Below are positions 8,746 through 17,367 of a DNA stretch of 64,000 bases, in pieces. The translations under genes were made by a program, and so were the position numbers. How positions within the stretch are numbered: position 1 is the first letter of the stretch; each line of letters opens with the position of its first letter. A model generated the notes under the pieces. That model was not told the origin of the DNA. It searched no databases and saw only the letters and a list, made by a program, of their open reading frames with translations. Source of the DNA: an uncultured Clostridia bacterium (lineage in GTDB: Bacteria > Bacillota > Clostridia > Christensenellales > Borkfalkiaceae); NCBI GenBank assembly GCA_944336975.1, contig CALVLH010000003.1:1-64000 (forward strand), read 5' to 3'.

Positions 8746-10544
8746 AAGAGACGTCGATGAAAGAAATCTATCTGGTCGGCAATCCCAACGCGGGCAAGAG
8801 CACGCTCTTCAACCGCCTCACGGGCGGACACGCCAAGGTGGGGAACTGGCACGGCGTGACGGTCGGCGCTCTTGCGGGAGAGATGAAGTCGGGAGAACGG
8901 CGAGTTCGGATTTATGACCTTCCGGGCATCTATTCCACGGAAAGCATGAGCATGGAAGAGGGCTTCACGCGTGATTTTCTGCGATCGCATCCCGACGGAG
9001 CGATCGCGTTCGTCTGCGAGTGTTCCGCGCTTGAACGCGCTCTGCCGCTCCTGTTTTCCCTGACGAAAGAGGGGCGCAAGGCGGCGCTCGTGCTCACCAA
9101 GGAGCGCCGATTTTTGAAAGAGGGCGGGACGATCCGCACGGACGCGCTCTCCGAGAGGTTGCGCATCCCCGTGATCTCCGCCGATGTACGCGATCCGCGG
9201 ATGCTGAAGGAACGCCTTTTTCGCTTTCTCGAAGCGCCTTCGGCGACGCCTGCCTCCGAGCTCGCCGCGGAAGGCGTCTATCGCGCACCCGAAAACAGGC
9301 TATCCCGCGCGGACGCATTGCTGTGCAACCCGCTCTTTTGCATCCCCGTTTTTTTCCTTCTCTTCCTCGCCGTGCTGTATGTGACGTTCGCCCCGGGTTG
9401 GGCGGGGGATCTCATGAAGAGCGCGGTGGAGAGTTTCTTTTCCGAGACGCTGGCGGTCAGGGCAGAAGCGATCGCGTCGCCCGTTCTGCGCAGTTTCATT
9501 CAGCAGGGCATTCTCGCGAGCGTGGGGAGCGTGCTGAGTTTTCTTCCGCAGATCGCGATGCTCTTTCTCGCGCTCATCCTGCTCGAAGAGAGCGGGCTGA
9601 TGTCGCGGCTGGCGGTCGCGGCGGACGGGTTATTCGCCAAGGTCGGACTCAACGGACGCGCGGTGTTTTCCCTGCTCATGGGCTTCGGTTGTACCGCCGC
9701 CGCCATCCTCACCACGCGCGGGCTGGACGACAAAAAAATCCAGCGGAGGGTGATCTTATGCCTGCCTTACATCTCGTGCAGCGCAAAACTTCCCGTATTC
9801 CTCGCGCTGTCGGCGGGTTTCTTTTCCGACCCGTTCGCCGCGGTCGTGCTGTTGTATGCGATGGGCGTGGGGATCTCGTTCGTCGTCGCGCTCCTGCTCA
9901 AAGGGCGGGATGAGCCGTCGTTCGTCCTGGAAGTCGCGCCCTTGCAGCTTCCGCGCCCGCTTTTCGTCGCAAAATCGTTGCTCTTTCAGATAAAACAGTT
10001 TATAATAAAGACGGCGACGGTCATCCTGGCGTTCTTTCTCGCCTCGTGGGTGCTCTCTTCCTTCAATTTCCGATTTGAGTTTACGGACGTGGAGGGGAGC
10101 ATGCTCGCTTCGCTGTGCGGAGGGTTGAAGATCCTGTTCGCGCCCATCGGGTGCGGCGACTGGAAGATGGCTTATGCCGCGCTTTCGGGGCTGATCGCCA
10201 AGGAAAACATCGCGGGAACGCTCGCCGTCTTTTACGGGGAGTTCCCGTTCGGCGCGGAAAGCGCGTTCGCCTTTGCGGCGTTCGTGCTGACCTGTTCCCC
10301 CTGCGTATCCGCCATCGGCGCGGCGGCGCGGGAAGTGGGGATGCGCCGTGCGCTTTTGTACGCCCTGATGCAGACGGGAAGCGCATTGCTCTTTTCCTAT
10401 CTCGTCTATTTCGCGCTTCGCGGCGGCGCGATCTATCTCTTCTGTGCGCTCGCGCTCATCGCCGCAATCTTTATTCTGGGGAAAAACAAAGTTGAAACGG
10501 TACGTCGCCGAAGAAAACATCACATTGAGAGAGTTCACCGATAA
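8742..10544 (+). CDS. feoB: ferrous iron transporter FeoB, with divergent G-domain
   Basis: Inner-membrane Fe(II) uptake protein: N-terminal G-protein-like domain, then a polytopic membrane part. In 600 residues it has the P-loop GNPNAGKS (about 12-19), switch I region VTVGALAGEM and G3 DLPG (about 63-66). The expected G4 motif (NxxD) is replaced by TKER in LVLTKERRF. The usual GFGCNxPA signature in the membrane is GFGCTAAAI here, while CSAKLP and a later CSPC are kept. It is shorter than E. coli FeoB but in the range of clostridial ones. It is coupled to feoA upstream and overlaps the pseudouridine synthase downstream. The changed G4 suggests altered guanine-nucleotide recognition; metal specificity is inferred from the family and the feoA neighbour. 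Confidence 0.85.
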   Translation: MKETSMKEIYLVGNPNAGKSTLFNRLTGGHAKVGNWHGVTVGALAGEMKSGERRVRIYDLPGIYSTESMSMEEGFTRDFLRSHPDGAIAFVCECSALERALPLLFSLTKEGRKAALVLTKERRFLKEGGTIRTDALSERLRIPVISADVRDPRMLKERLFRFLEAPSATPASELAAEGVYRAPENRLSRADALLCNPLFCIPVFFLLFLAVLYVTFAPGWAGDLMKSAVESFFSETLAVRAEAIASPVLRSFIQQGILASVGSVLSFLPQIAMLFLALILLEESGLMSRLAVAADGLFAKVGLNGRAVFSLLMGFGCTAAAILTTRGLDDKKIQRRVILCLPYISCSAKLPVFLALSAGFFSDPFAAVVLLYAMGVGISFVVALLLKGRDEPSFVLEVAPLQLPRPLFVAKSLLFQIKQFIIKTATVILAFFLASWVLSSFNFRFEFTDVEGSMLASLCGGLKILFAPIGCGDWKMAYAALSGLIAKENIAGTLAVFYGEFPFGAESAFAFAAFVLTCSPCVSAIGAAAREVGMRRALLYALMQTGSALLFSYLVYFALRGGAIYLFCALALIAAIFILGKNKVETVRRRRKHHIERVHR

Positions 10545-11322
10545 CGTCTGCGCGCAGGCGTCCTTCTGCTTTTCGCGCCTTATAAAGGAGCGGGAGATCC
10601 GCGTGAACGGCAAAAAGGTGGGGGAAAACGTCCCGCTTTGCGCGGGGGACGAGGTGTGCTATTATCTCACGCCCGCGCAGGAAAAAAAGACGGGGTTTGC
10701 CGTCGTCTATGAGGACGAAAATATCGCCGTCGCCGATAAGGAGAGCGGCGTCAATTCGGAAGCCGTCTTTTCCGCATTGAAGGAGAGGGGGGATTACCGC
10801 TTTATCCACCGCCTCGACCGCAACACGGCGGGGCTTTTGGTCTTTGCGCGTTCCGCGCGGGCGGAAGAAGAACTGCTCCGCGCGTTCCGCGAACGCAGAG
10901 CGGAGAAGATCTATCACGCTCTGGTCGTGGGCGACGTCCCGCGCGATCGGGAGCGGGCGGAAGCGTATTTCAGCAAAAACGCGGACGCCTCGCTCGTGCG
11001 CGTATCCCGCTCGCCGATCGGGGAGAAGATCGTCACCGAATACGAAGTCCTCGCCCGTTACGGCGATACGACGTTGCTCAAAGTCACCCTTCATACGGGG
11101 AAAACGCATCAGATCCGCGCCCACCTGGCATTCCTGGGCTATCCCGTCGCGGGGGACACCAAATACGGAGACGGCGTGTTCAATCGCGCCCACAACATGA
11201 CGCGGCAAAGGCTCGTCGCGAAAACCTTGCGCATCCTCGGCGAAGGGGAATTCTCTTACCTTCGCGATCTCACGTTTGCCTCTTCCCATCAGGCGGTCGG
11301 GGACAAAGCGCCGATCGAATGA
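10492..11322 (+). CDS. RluA-family pseudouridine synthase with S4 domain
   Basis: RNA uridine isomerase. The 276-residue protein has an N-terminal S4-like RNA-binding domain (about 5-60, with VNGKKVGENVPLCAGDEV) and a catalytic domain with FIHRLDRNTAGLLVFARS (catalytic Asp near residue 107) and LHTGKTHQIRAHLA. The start is taken as the TTG at 10492, because GGGGA precedes it by 8 nt. It lies 53 bp inside feoB, implying co-transcription and translational coupling with feoAB. That pairing is probably organisational rather than functional. The substrate position is unknown. Confidence 0.83.
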   Translation: MKRYVAEENITLREFTDNVCAQASFCFSRLIKEREIRVNGKKVGENVPLCAGDEVCYYLTPAQEKKTGFAVVYEDENIAVADKESGVNSEAVFSALKERGDYRFIHRLDRNTAGLLVFARSARAEEELLRAFRERRAEKIYHALVVGDVPRDRERAEAYFSKNADASLVRVSRSPIGEKIVTEYEVLARYGDTTLLKVTLHTGKTHQIRAHLAFLGYPVAGDTKYGDGVFNRAHNMTRQRLVAKTLRILGEGEFSYLRDLTFASSHQAVGDKAPIE

Positions 11323-11379
11323 TTTGCCTTGTCTGTATAATTTTTTTTTCCGAACGGACAAAAAAGACGCGCCAAACGC
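11323..11379 (+). other. short gap between feo-rlu operon and arsR; no clear terminator
   Basis: A run of nine T residues (11341-11349) and a weak GCGCC/GGCGC stem that overlaps the arsR promoter are present. Neither is a convincing terminator. Confidence 0.4.
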
Positions 11380-11408
11380 TTGACGGCGCTTGTTTTTTAT
11401 GATAATAT
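11380..11408 (+). promoter_or_regulatory. promoter of the arsR-zntA operon
   Basis: TTGACG (11380-11385), 17-bp spacer, TAATAT (11403-11408). The -10 box overlaps the left arm of the ArsR operator, as expected for repression. Confidence 0.75.
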
Positions 11409-11429
11409 ATGAACAGTTATTCATATATT
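11404..11429 (+). promoter_or_regulatory. ArsR/SmtB-type operator
   Basis: A perfect 10-bp inverted repeat (AATATATGAA, 11404-11413, and TTCATATATT, 11420-11429) separated by six bases. The core TGAACAGTTATTCA has the form of known SmtB/ZiaR zinc-sensor operators. It covers the -10 box and lies 37 bp before the regulator gene. Confidence 0.85.
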
Positions 11430-11465
11430 AAAATATTCGGGATAACTGTATTCGGGAGACAAGGC

Positions 11466-11816
11466 ATGGAAAATTGTAATCACAAAGCGGAACACGAACG
11501 GGCGGTGGGGCGCGCGAAGCAGTCGCTCCCGTCCGAAGAGGACATCGCGAAGCTGTGCGGAGCGTTCAAGGCGCTTTCGGAGCCGAGCCGCATGAAGATT
11601 TTGCTCGCGCTCGCGCAGGGAGAACTGTGCGTGTATCACATCGTCGAAGCGGCGGGCGGAACGCAGAGCGCGGTCAGCCATCAGCTCAGGATCTTGCGGG
11701 ACAACCGCATCATCCGCGCGAGAAGGGACGGGCAGAACATCGTCTATTCGCTCGCCGACGAGCACGTCGCGCGGCTCATCCGCACGTCGCTCGAACATCT
11801 CAATTGCGAAGTGTGA
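11466..11816 (+). CDS. ArsR/SmtB-family zinc-responsive repressor
   Basis: Winged-helix metal-sensing repressor of the efflux pump gene that follows. In 116 residues it has the recognition helix region TQSAVSHQLRILRDNRII and a C-terminal helix DEHVARLIRTSLEHLNC. This gives D-x-H-x10-H-x2-C, closely matching the alpha-5 zinc site of SmtB and CzrA. The alpha-3 motif ELCVYH has only one of the two cysteines found in CadC. The start at 11466 follows GGGAG; an upstream ATG (11409) lies within the operator and is rejected. It autoregulates, judging from the operator at 11404. Zinc, and perhaps cadmium, is the likely inducer. Confidence 0.9.
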   Translation: MENCNHKAEHERAVGRAKQSLPSEEDIAKLCGAFKALSEPSRMKILLALAQGELCVYHIVEAAGGTQSAVSHQLRILRDNRIIRARRDGQNIVYSLADEHVARLIRTSLEHLNCEV

Positions 11817-11830
11817 GGAGGGGAGCGGAT

Positions 11831-13900
11831 ATGCATAAAGTCATCAAGATCAGGAATCTGCATTGTGCCGCCTGCGCCGCCGAACTGGGCGAAGAGCTGC
11901 AGGAGATCGAGGGCGTCGAAGAGGCGGCGGTCGATTTCATCAATCAGCGCGTGTCCTTGACCTATCTCTCGCAGGAGGCTTTCGTCCTTGCGGTCGAGTT
12001 CATCTCGTCCTTTGAAAAGGTGGAGATCATCGACGAAAACGCCCCCGTCAGAAAGGAGCGGCACGTCAAAGAGCTCGTATCGATCGGCGTTTCGGCGGCG
12101 TTCTTCGCCGTCGCGCTCGTTATCGATCTTGCCTTCGATCTTTCGCCGTGGATCGCGTTCGGGCTGTATCTCGCCGCGTTCGCGGCGGCGGGCTGGTCGG
12201 TCGTGTGGGAGGTATGCAAAAATATTCCCAAGGCGTTCCGAGGCGGATTTCACGGCGGCGCATTGCTGGACGAAAATCTGCTCATGCTCGTCGCGGCGGT
12301 CGGCGCGTTTGCGCTCGGTCAGAATTCGGAAGGCGCCGTCGTCATGCTGCTCTATCAGATCGGCGAATATCTGCAGACGCTCGCGGTCGGCTCTTCGCGC
12401 AAGGCGATCACCCGTCTCATGCAATTAAAGAGCGACAGCGCCCTGCTCTGCGAAGGAGAAGAGGTGCGCGAAGTCGCGCCCGAGGAGCTGGCGGAGGGCG
12501 ATCTCATCCTTCTCCGCACGGGGGATAAGATCCCCGCGGACTGCGTGCTTACGGAAGGGGAAACGCAGCTCGACGTCAAGTCGCTGACGGGCGAATCCTT
12601 GCTCCGCGACGTAAGGGCGGGCGACGAGCTGCTCGCGGGATGCGTCAACGAGGGCGCGGCGGTGCGCGCGCGCGTCGTGCGCCCCTATTCGGAAAGCGCG
12701 GTCGCGAAGATCCTCGATCTCGTGGAAAACTCGTCCGCAAAGAAGGCGAAACCCGAAAAATTCATCAGTCGATTCGCACGGTACTATACGCCCGTCGTGG
12801 TGCTTCTCGCCGTGCTCGTCGCGGTCGTGCCGCCGCTGTTCGATTCCTTCAACTTCTCGCGCTGGGTGGCGTCCGCGCTCAACCTGCTCGTCATTTCCTG
12901 TCCGTGCGCGCTCATCATCTCGGTGCCGCTCACCTATTTCTCGGGCGTGGGCGCGCTTGCGCGGAAAGGCGTGCTCGCCAAGGGCGCGACCTATCTCGAC
13001 GTGCTTGCCAAGGTGCGCGTCGCCGCGTTCGACAAGACGGGAACGCTCACCGAAGGCAGGTTCTCCGTGGCGGAAACTTTGGGCGAGCCCCGCGCGCTGA
13101 CCATAGCGGCGGCGGCGGAGAGATATTCCTCGCACCCGCTCGCGCAGGCGTTTTCCGACGCGGAGACGGACGTTTCCGTTCATGATTGCAGGGAGATCCC
13201 CGGCAGGGGATTGCAGGCGACGGCGGACGGAAAGCGCGTGCTGATCGGCAATCTGCGCATGATGGAAGAAAACGGCGTGAATTGTCCGCCCGTTCAAACG
13301 CTCGCTTCCGCTGTATACGTCGCGGAAGAGGGAAAATACGTCGGGTGCGTGCTCATCGAGGACATGGTGCGCCCCGAAGCGGCGCAGGCGCTGTCCGAAC
13401 TGAAAAAGGCGGGCGTTGCGCATACGGTCATACTCACGGGCGACGGGCGCACCCGCGCGGAAGAGGCGGTGCGCGGGCTTCCCGTGGACGAGGTGCGTGC
13501 CGAACTTCTGCCCGAGCAGAAGCTGGAATGTGCGCGGGAACTGCGCAAAGAGGGCACGCTCCTGTATGTGGGGGACGGCATCAACGACACGCCCGTCATG
13601 GCGGAGAGCGACATCGCGGTCGCGATGGGCGCGCTCGGCAGCGACGCGGCGATCGAGGCGAGCGATCTCGTGCTCGTATCCGATTCGCTTTCCGCGCTCC
13701 CCAAGGCGGTGAAGATCGCAAAGAAGACGCGCCGCATCGTCGTGCAGAACATCGTGTTCTCCATCGGCGTCAAGGTCGCCCTGATGATCGCTTCGCTGTT
13801 CGGCGTCATCCCGCTCTGGCTCGCCGTGTTCGGCGACGTGGGCGTCATGCTCCTCGCCGTGCTCAATTCCATGCGGATGAGGATAGGCTCTTCCCGATAA
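11831..13900 (+). CDS. zntA: P1B-type Zn2+/Cd2+/Pb2+ exporting ATPase
   Basis: Heavy-metal efflux ATPase in the cytoplasmic membrane. The 689-residue protein has an N-terminal metal-binding domain with LHCAACAAEL, the ion-path motif SCPCALIIS in the sixth helix, the phosphorylated aspartate in FDKTGTLTEG, the P1B His-Pro pair in SSHPLAQ, and the hinge GDGINDTPVMAESDIA. The last helix has GDVGVMLLAVLNSMR, with the aspartate diagnostic of the ZntA/CadA zinc-cadmium-lead class rather than copper pumps. The ATG follows GAGGAGGGGAG and lies 14 bp after the repressor gene. Expression is expected to be released by zinc binding to that repressor. CadA would be an equally fair name. Confidence 0.92.
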   Translation: MHKVIKIRNLHCAACAAELGEELQEIEGVEEAAVDFINQRVSLTYLSQEAFVLAVEFISSFEKVEIIDENAPVRKERHVKELVSIGVSAAFFAVALVIDLAFDLSPWIAFGLYLAAFAAAGWSVVWEVCKNIPKAFRGGFHGGALLDENLLMLVAAVGAFALGQNSEGAVVMLLYQIGEYLQTLAVGSSRKAITRLMQLKSDSALLCEGEEVREVAPEELAEGDLILLRTGDKIPADCVLTEGETQLDVKSLTGESLLRDVRAGDELLAGCVNEGAAVRARVVRPYSESAVAKILDLVENSSAKKAKPEKFISRFARYYTPVVVLLAVLVAVVPPLFDSFNFSRWVASALNLLVISCPCALIISVPLTYFSGVGALARKGVLAKGATYLDVLAKVRVAAFDKTGTLTEGRFSVAETLGEPRALTIAAAAERYSSHPLAQAFSDAETDVSVHDCREIPGRGLQATADGKRVLIGNLRMMEENGVNCPPVQTLASAVYVAEEGKYVGCVLIEDMVRPEAAQALSELKKAGVAHTVILTGDGRTRAEEAVRGLPVDEVRAELLPEQKLECARELRKEGTLLYVGDGINDTPVMAESDIAVAMGALGSDAAIEASDLVLVSDSLSALPKAVKIAKKTRRIVVQNIVFSIGVKVALMIASLFGVIPLWLAVFGDVGVMLLAVLNSMRMRIGSSR

Positions 13901-13910
13901 TGCAAAATAC

Positions 13911-13952
13911 AAAGACGGCTTCCCGCAAACGATTGCGCGGGGAGCCGTCTTT
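13911..13952 (+). terminator. terminator after zntA
   Basis: A 16-bp stem (13911-13926 with 13937-13952, one mismatch or wobble) around a 10-nt loop. The T-tract is only partial. The right arm overlaps the ade promoter. Confidence 0.75.
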
Positions 13953-13962
13953 GTGCTATAAT
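13933..13962 (+). promoter_or_regulatory. promoter of the ade operon
   Basis: TATAAT at 13957-13962 with a weak TTGCGC at 13933-13938 (18-bp spacer), inside the preceding terminator. Confidence 0.5.
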
Positions 13963-13980
13963 ACCGTCTGAGGTGAAAAT

Positions 13981-15708
13981 ATGAAACGTCTGATCGCTTG
14001 TGCAACAAAACAGGAAAAATGCGATCTCGTCCTCCGCAACGTCCGTCTGCTCAATTTGTTTACGGGGGAAACGGAAGAAGGCGATCTCGCGATCGCCGAC
14101 GGGAAGATCGTCGGGCTGGGAAAGGGGTATCCCGCCAAGGAGGAATACGACGCGCGCGGCGCGTATGCCCTGCCGGGGCTGATCGACTCCCACATCCACG
14201 TGGAAAGCACCATGCTCTCGCCTGAGGAATTCGCGCGGCTCGCCTGCGCGCACGGCACGACGGGCATCGTCGCCGATCCGCACGAGCTGACCAACGTATG
14301 CGGCATCGCGGGGGCGGAATATCTCGCCGAGGCGTTTTCCCGCATCCGAAAAGGGGAAATATCTCCTCTGGACGTATGGATGCAGCTTTCCTCCTGCGTG
14401 CCCGCCACGCCCTTCGAGACGAGCGGCGCGGTCATCGACGGAAAGGAAACGGCGCGGGAGCTGGAACGCGACTGTTTCCACGGGTTAGGCGAGATGATGA
14501 ACTATCCCGCCGTCATCGCGGGGGAAGAGGATTGCCTGACCAAGCTGGAAAGCGCGAAGCGGTTGGGCAAGGTGACGGACGGGCACGCGCCCGGCGTCAC
14601 GGGCGACGCGCTCAACGCCTACGCCTGCGGCGGCATCGCGACCGACCACGAGTGTCTGAACGCGGAGGAATGCCGCGAAAAGCTCTCCCGCGGGCTGTAT
14701 GTCATGCTCCGCAACGGCTCTTCCGCGCACAACGTGGAGGAAAACGCCAAGGCGATCGACGCATACAATTACCGCCGTTTCCTGCTCTGTTCGGACGATA
14801 AGAACGCGCACGATCTCGCCGCTTGCGGGCATATCGACGACGCGCTGAGAAAGCTCGTCGCCTGCGGCGTGCCTGCGGCGCAGGCGGTCGCGACGGCGAC
14901 GCTCAATCCCGCCGAATGTTACGGGTTGAAGGGCAAGGGCGCGCTCGCGCCCTCTTACGACGCGGATATCGTCCTCGTCGACGATCTCGTGTCCTTCCGC
15001 GTGCGCGCGGTGTTCAAGGCGGGCGTCGAGATCGCGCGGGACGGGAAGGCGCTCTTTGCCTGCAAGGAAAAATATCTGCCCGCCGCGGTGCGCGATACGG
15101 TCAGGATCAGGCCCTGCCGCGCGGAGGATTTCCGCCTGCGGCTCAAAGGGGATAAGGCGCACGCGATGCGCATGATCCCGCACAATCTCGTCACGAAGGA
15201 CGAGATCGTCTGCGTGAAGCGCACGGCGGACGACGTCGCGATCAAGGGCACCGACCTTCTCAAACTCGCGGTCGTGGAGCGGCATTTCGCGAGCGGAAAC
15301 ATCGGGCTCGGTCTGGTCGCGGGATACGGGCTCCGCGGCGGCGCGATCGGCATTTCCGTCGCCCACGACAGCCACAATCTCGTCATTCTGGGCGACGACA
15401 ACGCGGACATGGCGCGCGTCGCCGCGCTCCTTGAACGGGCAGGCGGAGGCATGGCGCTCGTCTGCGGCGAGGAAGAGAAGATGTTTCCGCTGGATATTGC
15501 GGGACTGATGAGTTCGGCGCCCGCTTCGGAAGTGGTGGAAAAGACAGCCGAGATCTCCCGCCGCGCCAAGGAGATAGGCGTGCGGGACGGATACGAACCG
15601 TTCATGTCGCTCGCGTTCCTCGCGCTTCCCGTCATCCCCGAACTCAAACTCACGGACAGAGGACTGTTCGACGTGGTCAGATTCCGCCTGACGGAGATCG
15701 ACGCATGA
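13981..15708 (+). CDS. ade: adenine deaminase
   Basis: Converts adenine to hypoxanthine plus ammonia in purine salvage. The 575-residue protein has the Ade layout: an amidohydrolase barrel with the metal-binding GLIDSHIHVESTM (about residues 63-75), GIVADPHELTN and DGHAPGVTG, and the characteristic C-terminal domain with RMIPHNLVTKDEIV and SVAHDSHNLVILGDDNADM. Length is normal. AGGTG precedes the ATG. It heads a four-gene operon in which every junction is an ATGA overlap. The next genes include the nucleotide-cleaning enzyme RdgB, so the operon has a purine-handling theme. Confidence 0.94.
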   Translation: MKRLIACATKQEKCDLVLRNVRLLNLFTGETEEGDLAIADGKIVGLGKGYPAKEEYDARGAYALPGLIDSHIHVESTMLSPEEFARLACAHGTTGIVADPHELTNVCGIAGAEYLAEAFSRIRKGEISPLDVWMQLSSCVPATPFETSGAVIDGKETARELERDCFHGLGEMMNYPAVIAGEEDCLTKLESAKRLGKVTDGHAPGVTGDALNAYACGGIATDHECLNAEECREKLSRGLYVMLRNGSSAHNVEENAKAIDAYNYRRFLLCSDDKNAHDLAACGHIDDALRKLVACGVPAAQAVATATLNPAECYGLKGKGALAPSYDADIVLVDDLVSFRVRAVFKAGVEIARDGKALFACKEKYLPAAVRDTVRIRPCRAEDFRLRLKGDKAHAMRMIPHNLVTKDEIVCVKRTADDVAIKGTDLLKLAVVERHFASGNIGLGLVAGYGLRGGAIGISVAHDSHNLVILGDDNADMARVAALLERAGGGMALVCGEEEKMFPLDIAGLMSSAPASEVVEKTAEISRRAKEIGVRDGYEPFMSLAFLALPVIPELKLTDRGLFDVVRFRLTEIDA

Positions 15709-16214
15709 GGCTGATGAAGGCGGAGCCGACGGACGCGGAGGCGATCTTCGGGGTGTTGCAGGAGGGGCGGCGTTTCCTCAAAGAGCAGGGCGTCGATCAG
15801 TGGCAGGCGACGGGCGCGCCCTCGCGGGAGGAGACGGAAGCGTCGATCGCGCGGGGCGAACAGTACGTCGTGAGGACGGACGAAGGGGAGATCGCGGGCG
15901 TATGCACGATCGTCGCGCATGAGCCCGATTACGACGTCATCGAGGGCAGATGGAAGCAGGACGGAAGATATCTCGCCGTGCATCGGGTGGCGACTTCCGC
16001 CGCTTTCCGCCGCCGCGGGGTGACGGCGGTCATCTACGGCGGTGCGGAAGCGCTCGCGCGCGAATGCGGGGCAAAGTCCGTCCGCGCGGACACGCATAAA
16101 GACAACGCGCCCATGCGCGGCGTATTTCTGAAAAACGGATTCGAAGAATGCGGCGTCGTCCGCATCAACGGCGGCACGGAAGAGCGCGTCGCCTACAAGA
16201 AGGTGCTTATATGA
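15705..16214 (+). CDS. GNAT-family N-acetyltransferase
   Basis: Acetyl-CoA-dependent transferase of unknown substrate. The 169-residue protein has the GNAT core: an N-terminal strand-helix (RLMKAEPTDAEAIFGVLQEG), the acetyl-CoA loop HRVATSAAFRRRGVTAVIYGGAE (Q/RxxGxG-like, relaxed here to RRRGVT) and the C-terminal MRGVFLKNGFEECGVV. It overlaps ade and rdgB by 4 bp on each side. The WQATGAPSREE region near residue 40 is typical of the YiiD/RimI-like subgroup with small-molecule substrates, but nothing specific can be named. Confidence 0.85.
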   Translation: MRLMKAEPTDAEAIFGVLQEGRRFLKEQGVDQWQATGAPSREETEASIARGEQYVVRTDEGEIAGVCTIVAHEPDYDVIEGRWKQDGRYLAVHRVATSAAFRRRGVTAVIYGGAEALARECGAKSVRADTHKDNAPMRGVFLKNGFEECGVVRINGGTEERVAYKKVLI

Positions 16215-16777
16215 AAGAAAAAGCGGTATTGGCGTCTTCCAATCGCCATAAATTGGAAGAGTTCCGCGCGATCCTGCGCGATTGGGAGATCGTGTTCGCC
16301 TCGGAAGCGGGCTTCACGGACGACGTGGAAGAGACGGGTGCGACGTTTGCGGAGAATGCGGAACTCAAAGCGCGCGCCGTCTGCAAGGCGTTGGGGGTTC
16401 CTGCGATCGCGGACGACAGCGGGCTGTGCGTGGAGGCGCTCGGCGGCGCGCCCGGCGTGTACAGCGCGCGCTATTCGGGCGGCGGCGACAAGGAAAACCG
16501 CACGCTGCTCCTCAAAAACATGGCGGACGTCGAAGAGCGTCGCGCCTGCTTCGTGAGTGCGATCGCCTTTGTCTTTCCCGACGGGAAGATCATCCGCGCC
16601 GAGGGCAGGACATACGGGGAAATTTTACGGGAGGAACGCGGCGAACACGGGTTCGGCTACGATTGCCTGTTCTGGAGCGACGATCTGAAAAAGAGTTTCG
16701 GCGAGGCGACGGAAGAGGAAAAAAATTCCGTATCTCACCGCGGTCGCGCTCTCCGCGCGTTGGAGGCGCAGTTATGA
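16211..16777 (+). CDS. rdgB: RdgB/HAM1 non-canonical purine NTP pyrophosphatase
   Basis: Hydrolyses ITP, dITP and XTP to monophosphates, keeping deaminated purines out of nucleic acids. The 188-residue protein starts with the family's LASSNRHKLEEF, has the catalytic block AIADDSGLCVEALGGAPGVYSARYSG and the C-terminal FGYDCLFW and SHRGRALRAL. The ATG at 16211 overlaps the GNAT stop codon and is chosen over longer forms. Its place after adenine deaminase, whose product pathway leads to IMP/ITP, makes functional sense. Confidence 0.94.
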   Translation: MKEKAVLASSNRHKLEEFRAILRDWEIVFASEAGFTDDVEETGATFAENAELKARAVCKALGVPAIADDSGLCVEALGGAPGVYSARYSGGGDKENRTLLLKNMADVEERRACFVSAIAFVFPDGKIIRAEGRTYGEILREERGEHGFGYDCLFWSDDLKKSFGEATEEEKNSVSHRGRALRALEAQL

Positions 16778-17241
16778 CGACCGCCGTGGTGATCTCCGAC
16801 TCTCACGGACATCGTTCCGCCGTCACGCGTATCGCTCCGCTGTTCGAGGAGAACGATCTCATCGTCTTTCTGGGTGACGGCGTGGGGGATCTGTATGCCG
16901 CGCAGACGCAGTATCCCGAAAAGACCTATCTCTGCCGCGGGAACAACGATTTTTCGGGCGGCGCTTACGAGTGGGTCATCGAAGAGGACGGGTGCCGCAT
17001 TTACTGCTGTCACGGGCATCGGCTCGGGGTCAAGCACGGGTTGGAACGGCTGGCGCAGGAGGCGAAGGAACACGGGTGCGAGATCGCGCTGTACGGGCAT
17101 ACCCATCGCGCCGCAGTCGATCTCGTGGACGGCGTATTGTGCATCAACCCGGGCGCGATCGGCAGTTTTGCGGAGCCGAGCTATTGTTATCTCGTCCTGC
17201 ACAAAGGAAAGGCGACTCCCACCATCGTCCCTCTCGCATGA
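16774..17241 (+). CDS. YfcE/MJ0936-type metallophosphodiesterase
   Basis: Calcineurin-like phosphoesterase with two metal ions. The 155-residue protein shows the full motif set: SDSHGH (metal 1), LGDGVGD, RGNND, CCHGHRLG and YGHTHRA, ending with NPGAIG. The family hydrolyses phosphodiesters such as bis-pNPP and perhaps cyclic nucleotides; the physiological substrate is unknown. It overlaps rdgB by 4 bp; the two genes are neighbours in many Firmicutes. It ends the operon before a strong terminator. Confidence 0.9.
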   Translation: MTTAVVISDSHGHRSAVTRIAPLFEENDLIVFLGDGVGDLYAAQTQYPEKTYLCRGNNDFSGGAYEWVIEEDGCRIYCCHGHRLGVKHGLERLAQEAKEHGCEIALYGHTHRAAVDLVDGVLCINPGAIGSFAEPSYCYLVLHKGKATPTIVPLA

Positions 17242-17265
17242 CGGGAAACGGCAACATGACGGAAA

Positions 17266-17304
17266 GGGCGGCGGGTGCGTATTCAACGCGCCCGCCGCCC
17301 TTTT
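17266..17304 (+). terminator. terminator of the ade-rdgB operon
   Basis: A 15-bp stem (17266-17280 with 17286-17300, one mismatch), loop ATTCA and TTTT. The right end of the stem is also the start of the first tandem repeat. Confidence 0.88.
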
Positions 17305-17367
17305 CTGACGGAGAGAGTACCGCCCTTTTCTGACGGAGAGAGTACCGCCCTTTTCTGACGGAGAGAA
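17295..17367. repeat. three tandem copies of a 25-bp unit
   Basis: The unit begins CCGCCCTTTTCTGACGGAGA and is repeated with an exact period of 25 bp at 17295, 17320 and 17345. The third copy diverges at its last bases. The first copy is the distal arm and T-tract of the operon terminator, so the tail of the terminator appears to have been tandemly triplicated. Confidence 0.95.

Noticed and set aside
11409..11465. Upstream start of the ArsR-type repressor.
   Set aside because: The ATG lies inside the operator and promoter; the ATG at 11466 has a proper ribosome site.
17295..17367. CRISPR-like repeats.
   Set aside because: The three 25-bp units are directly adjacent with no spacers and no cas genes are present.
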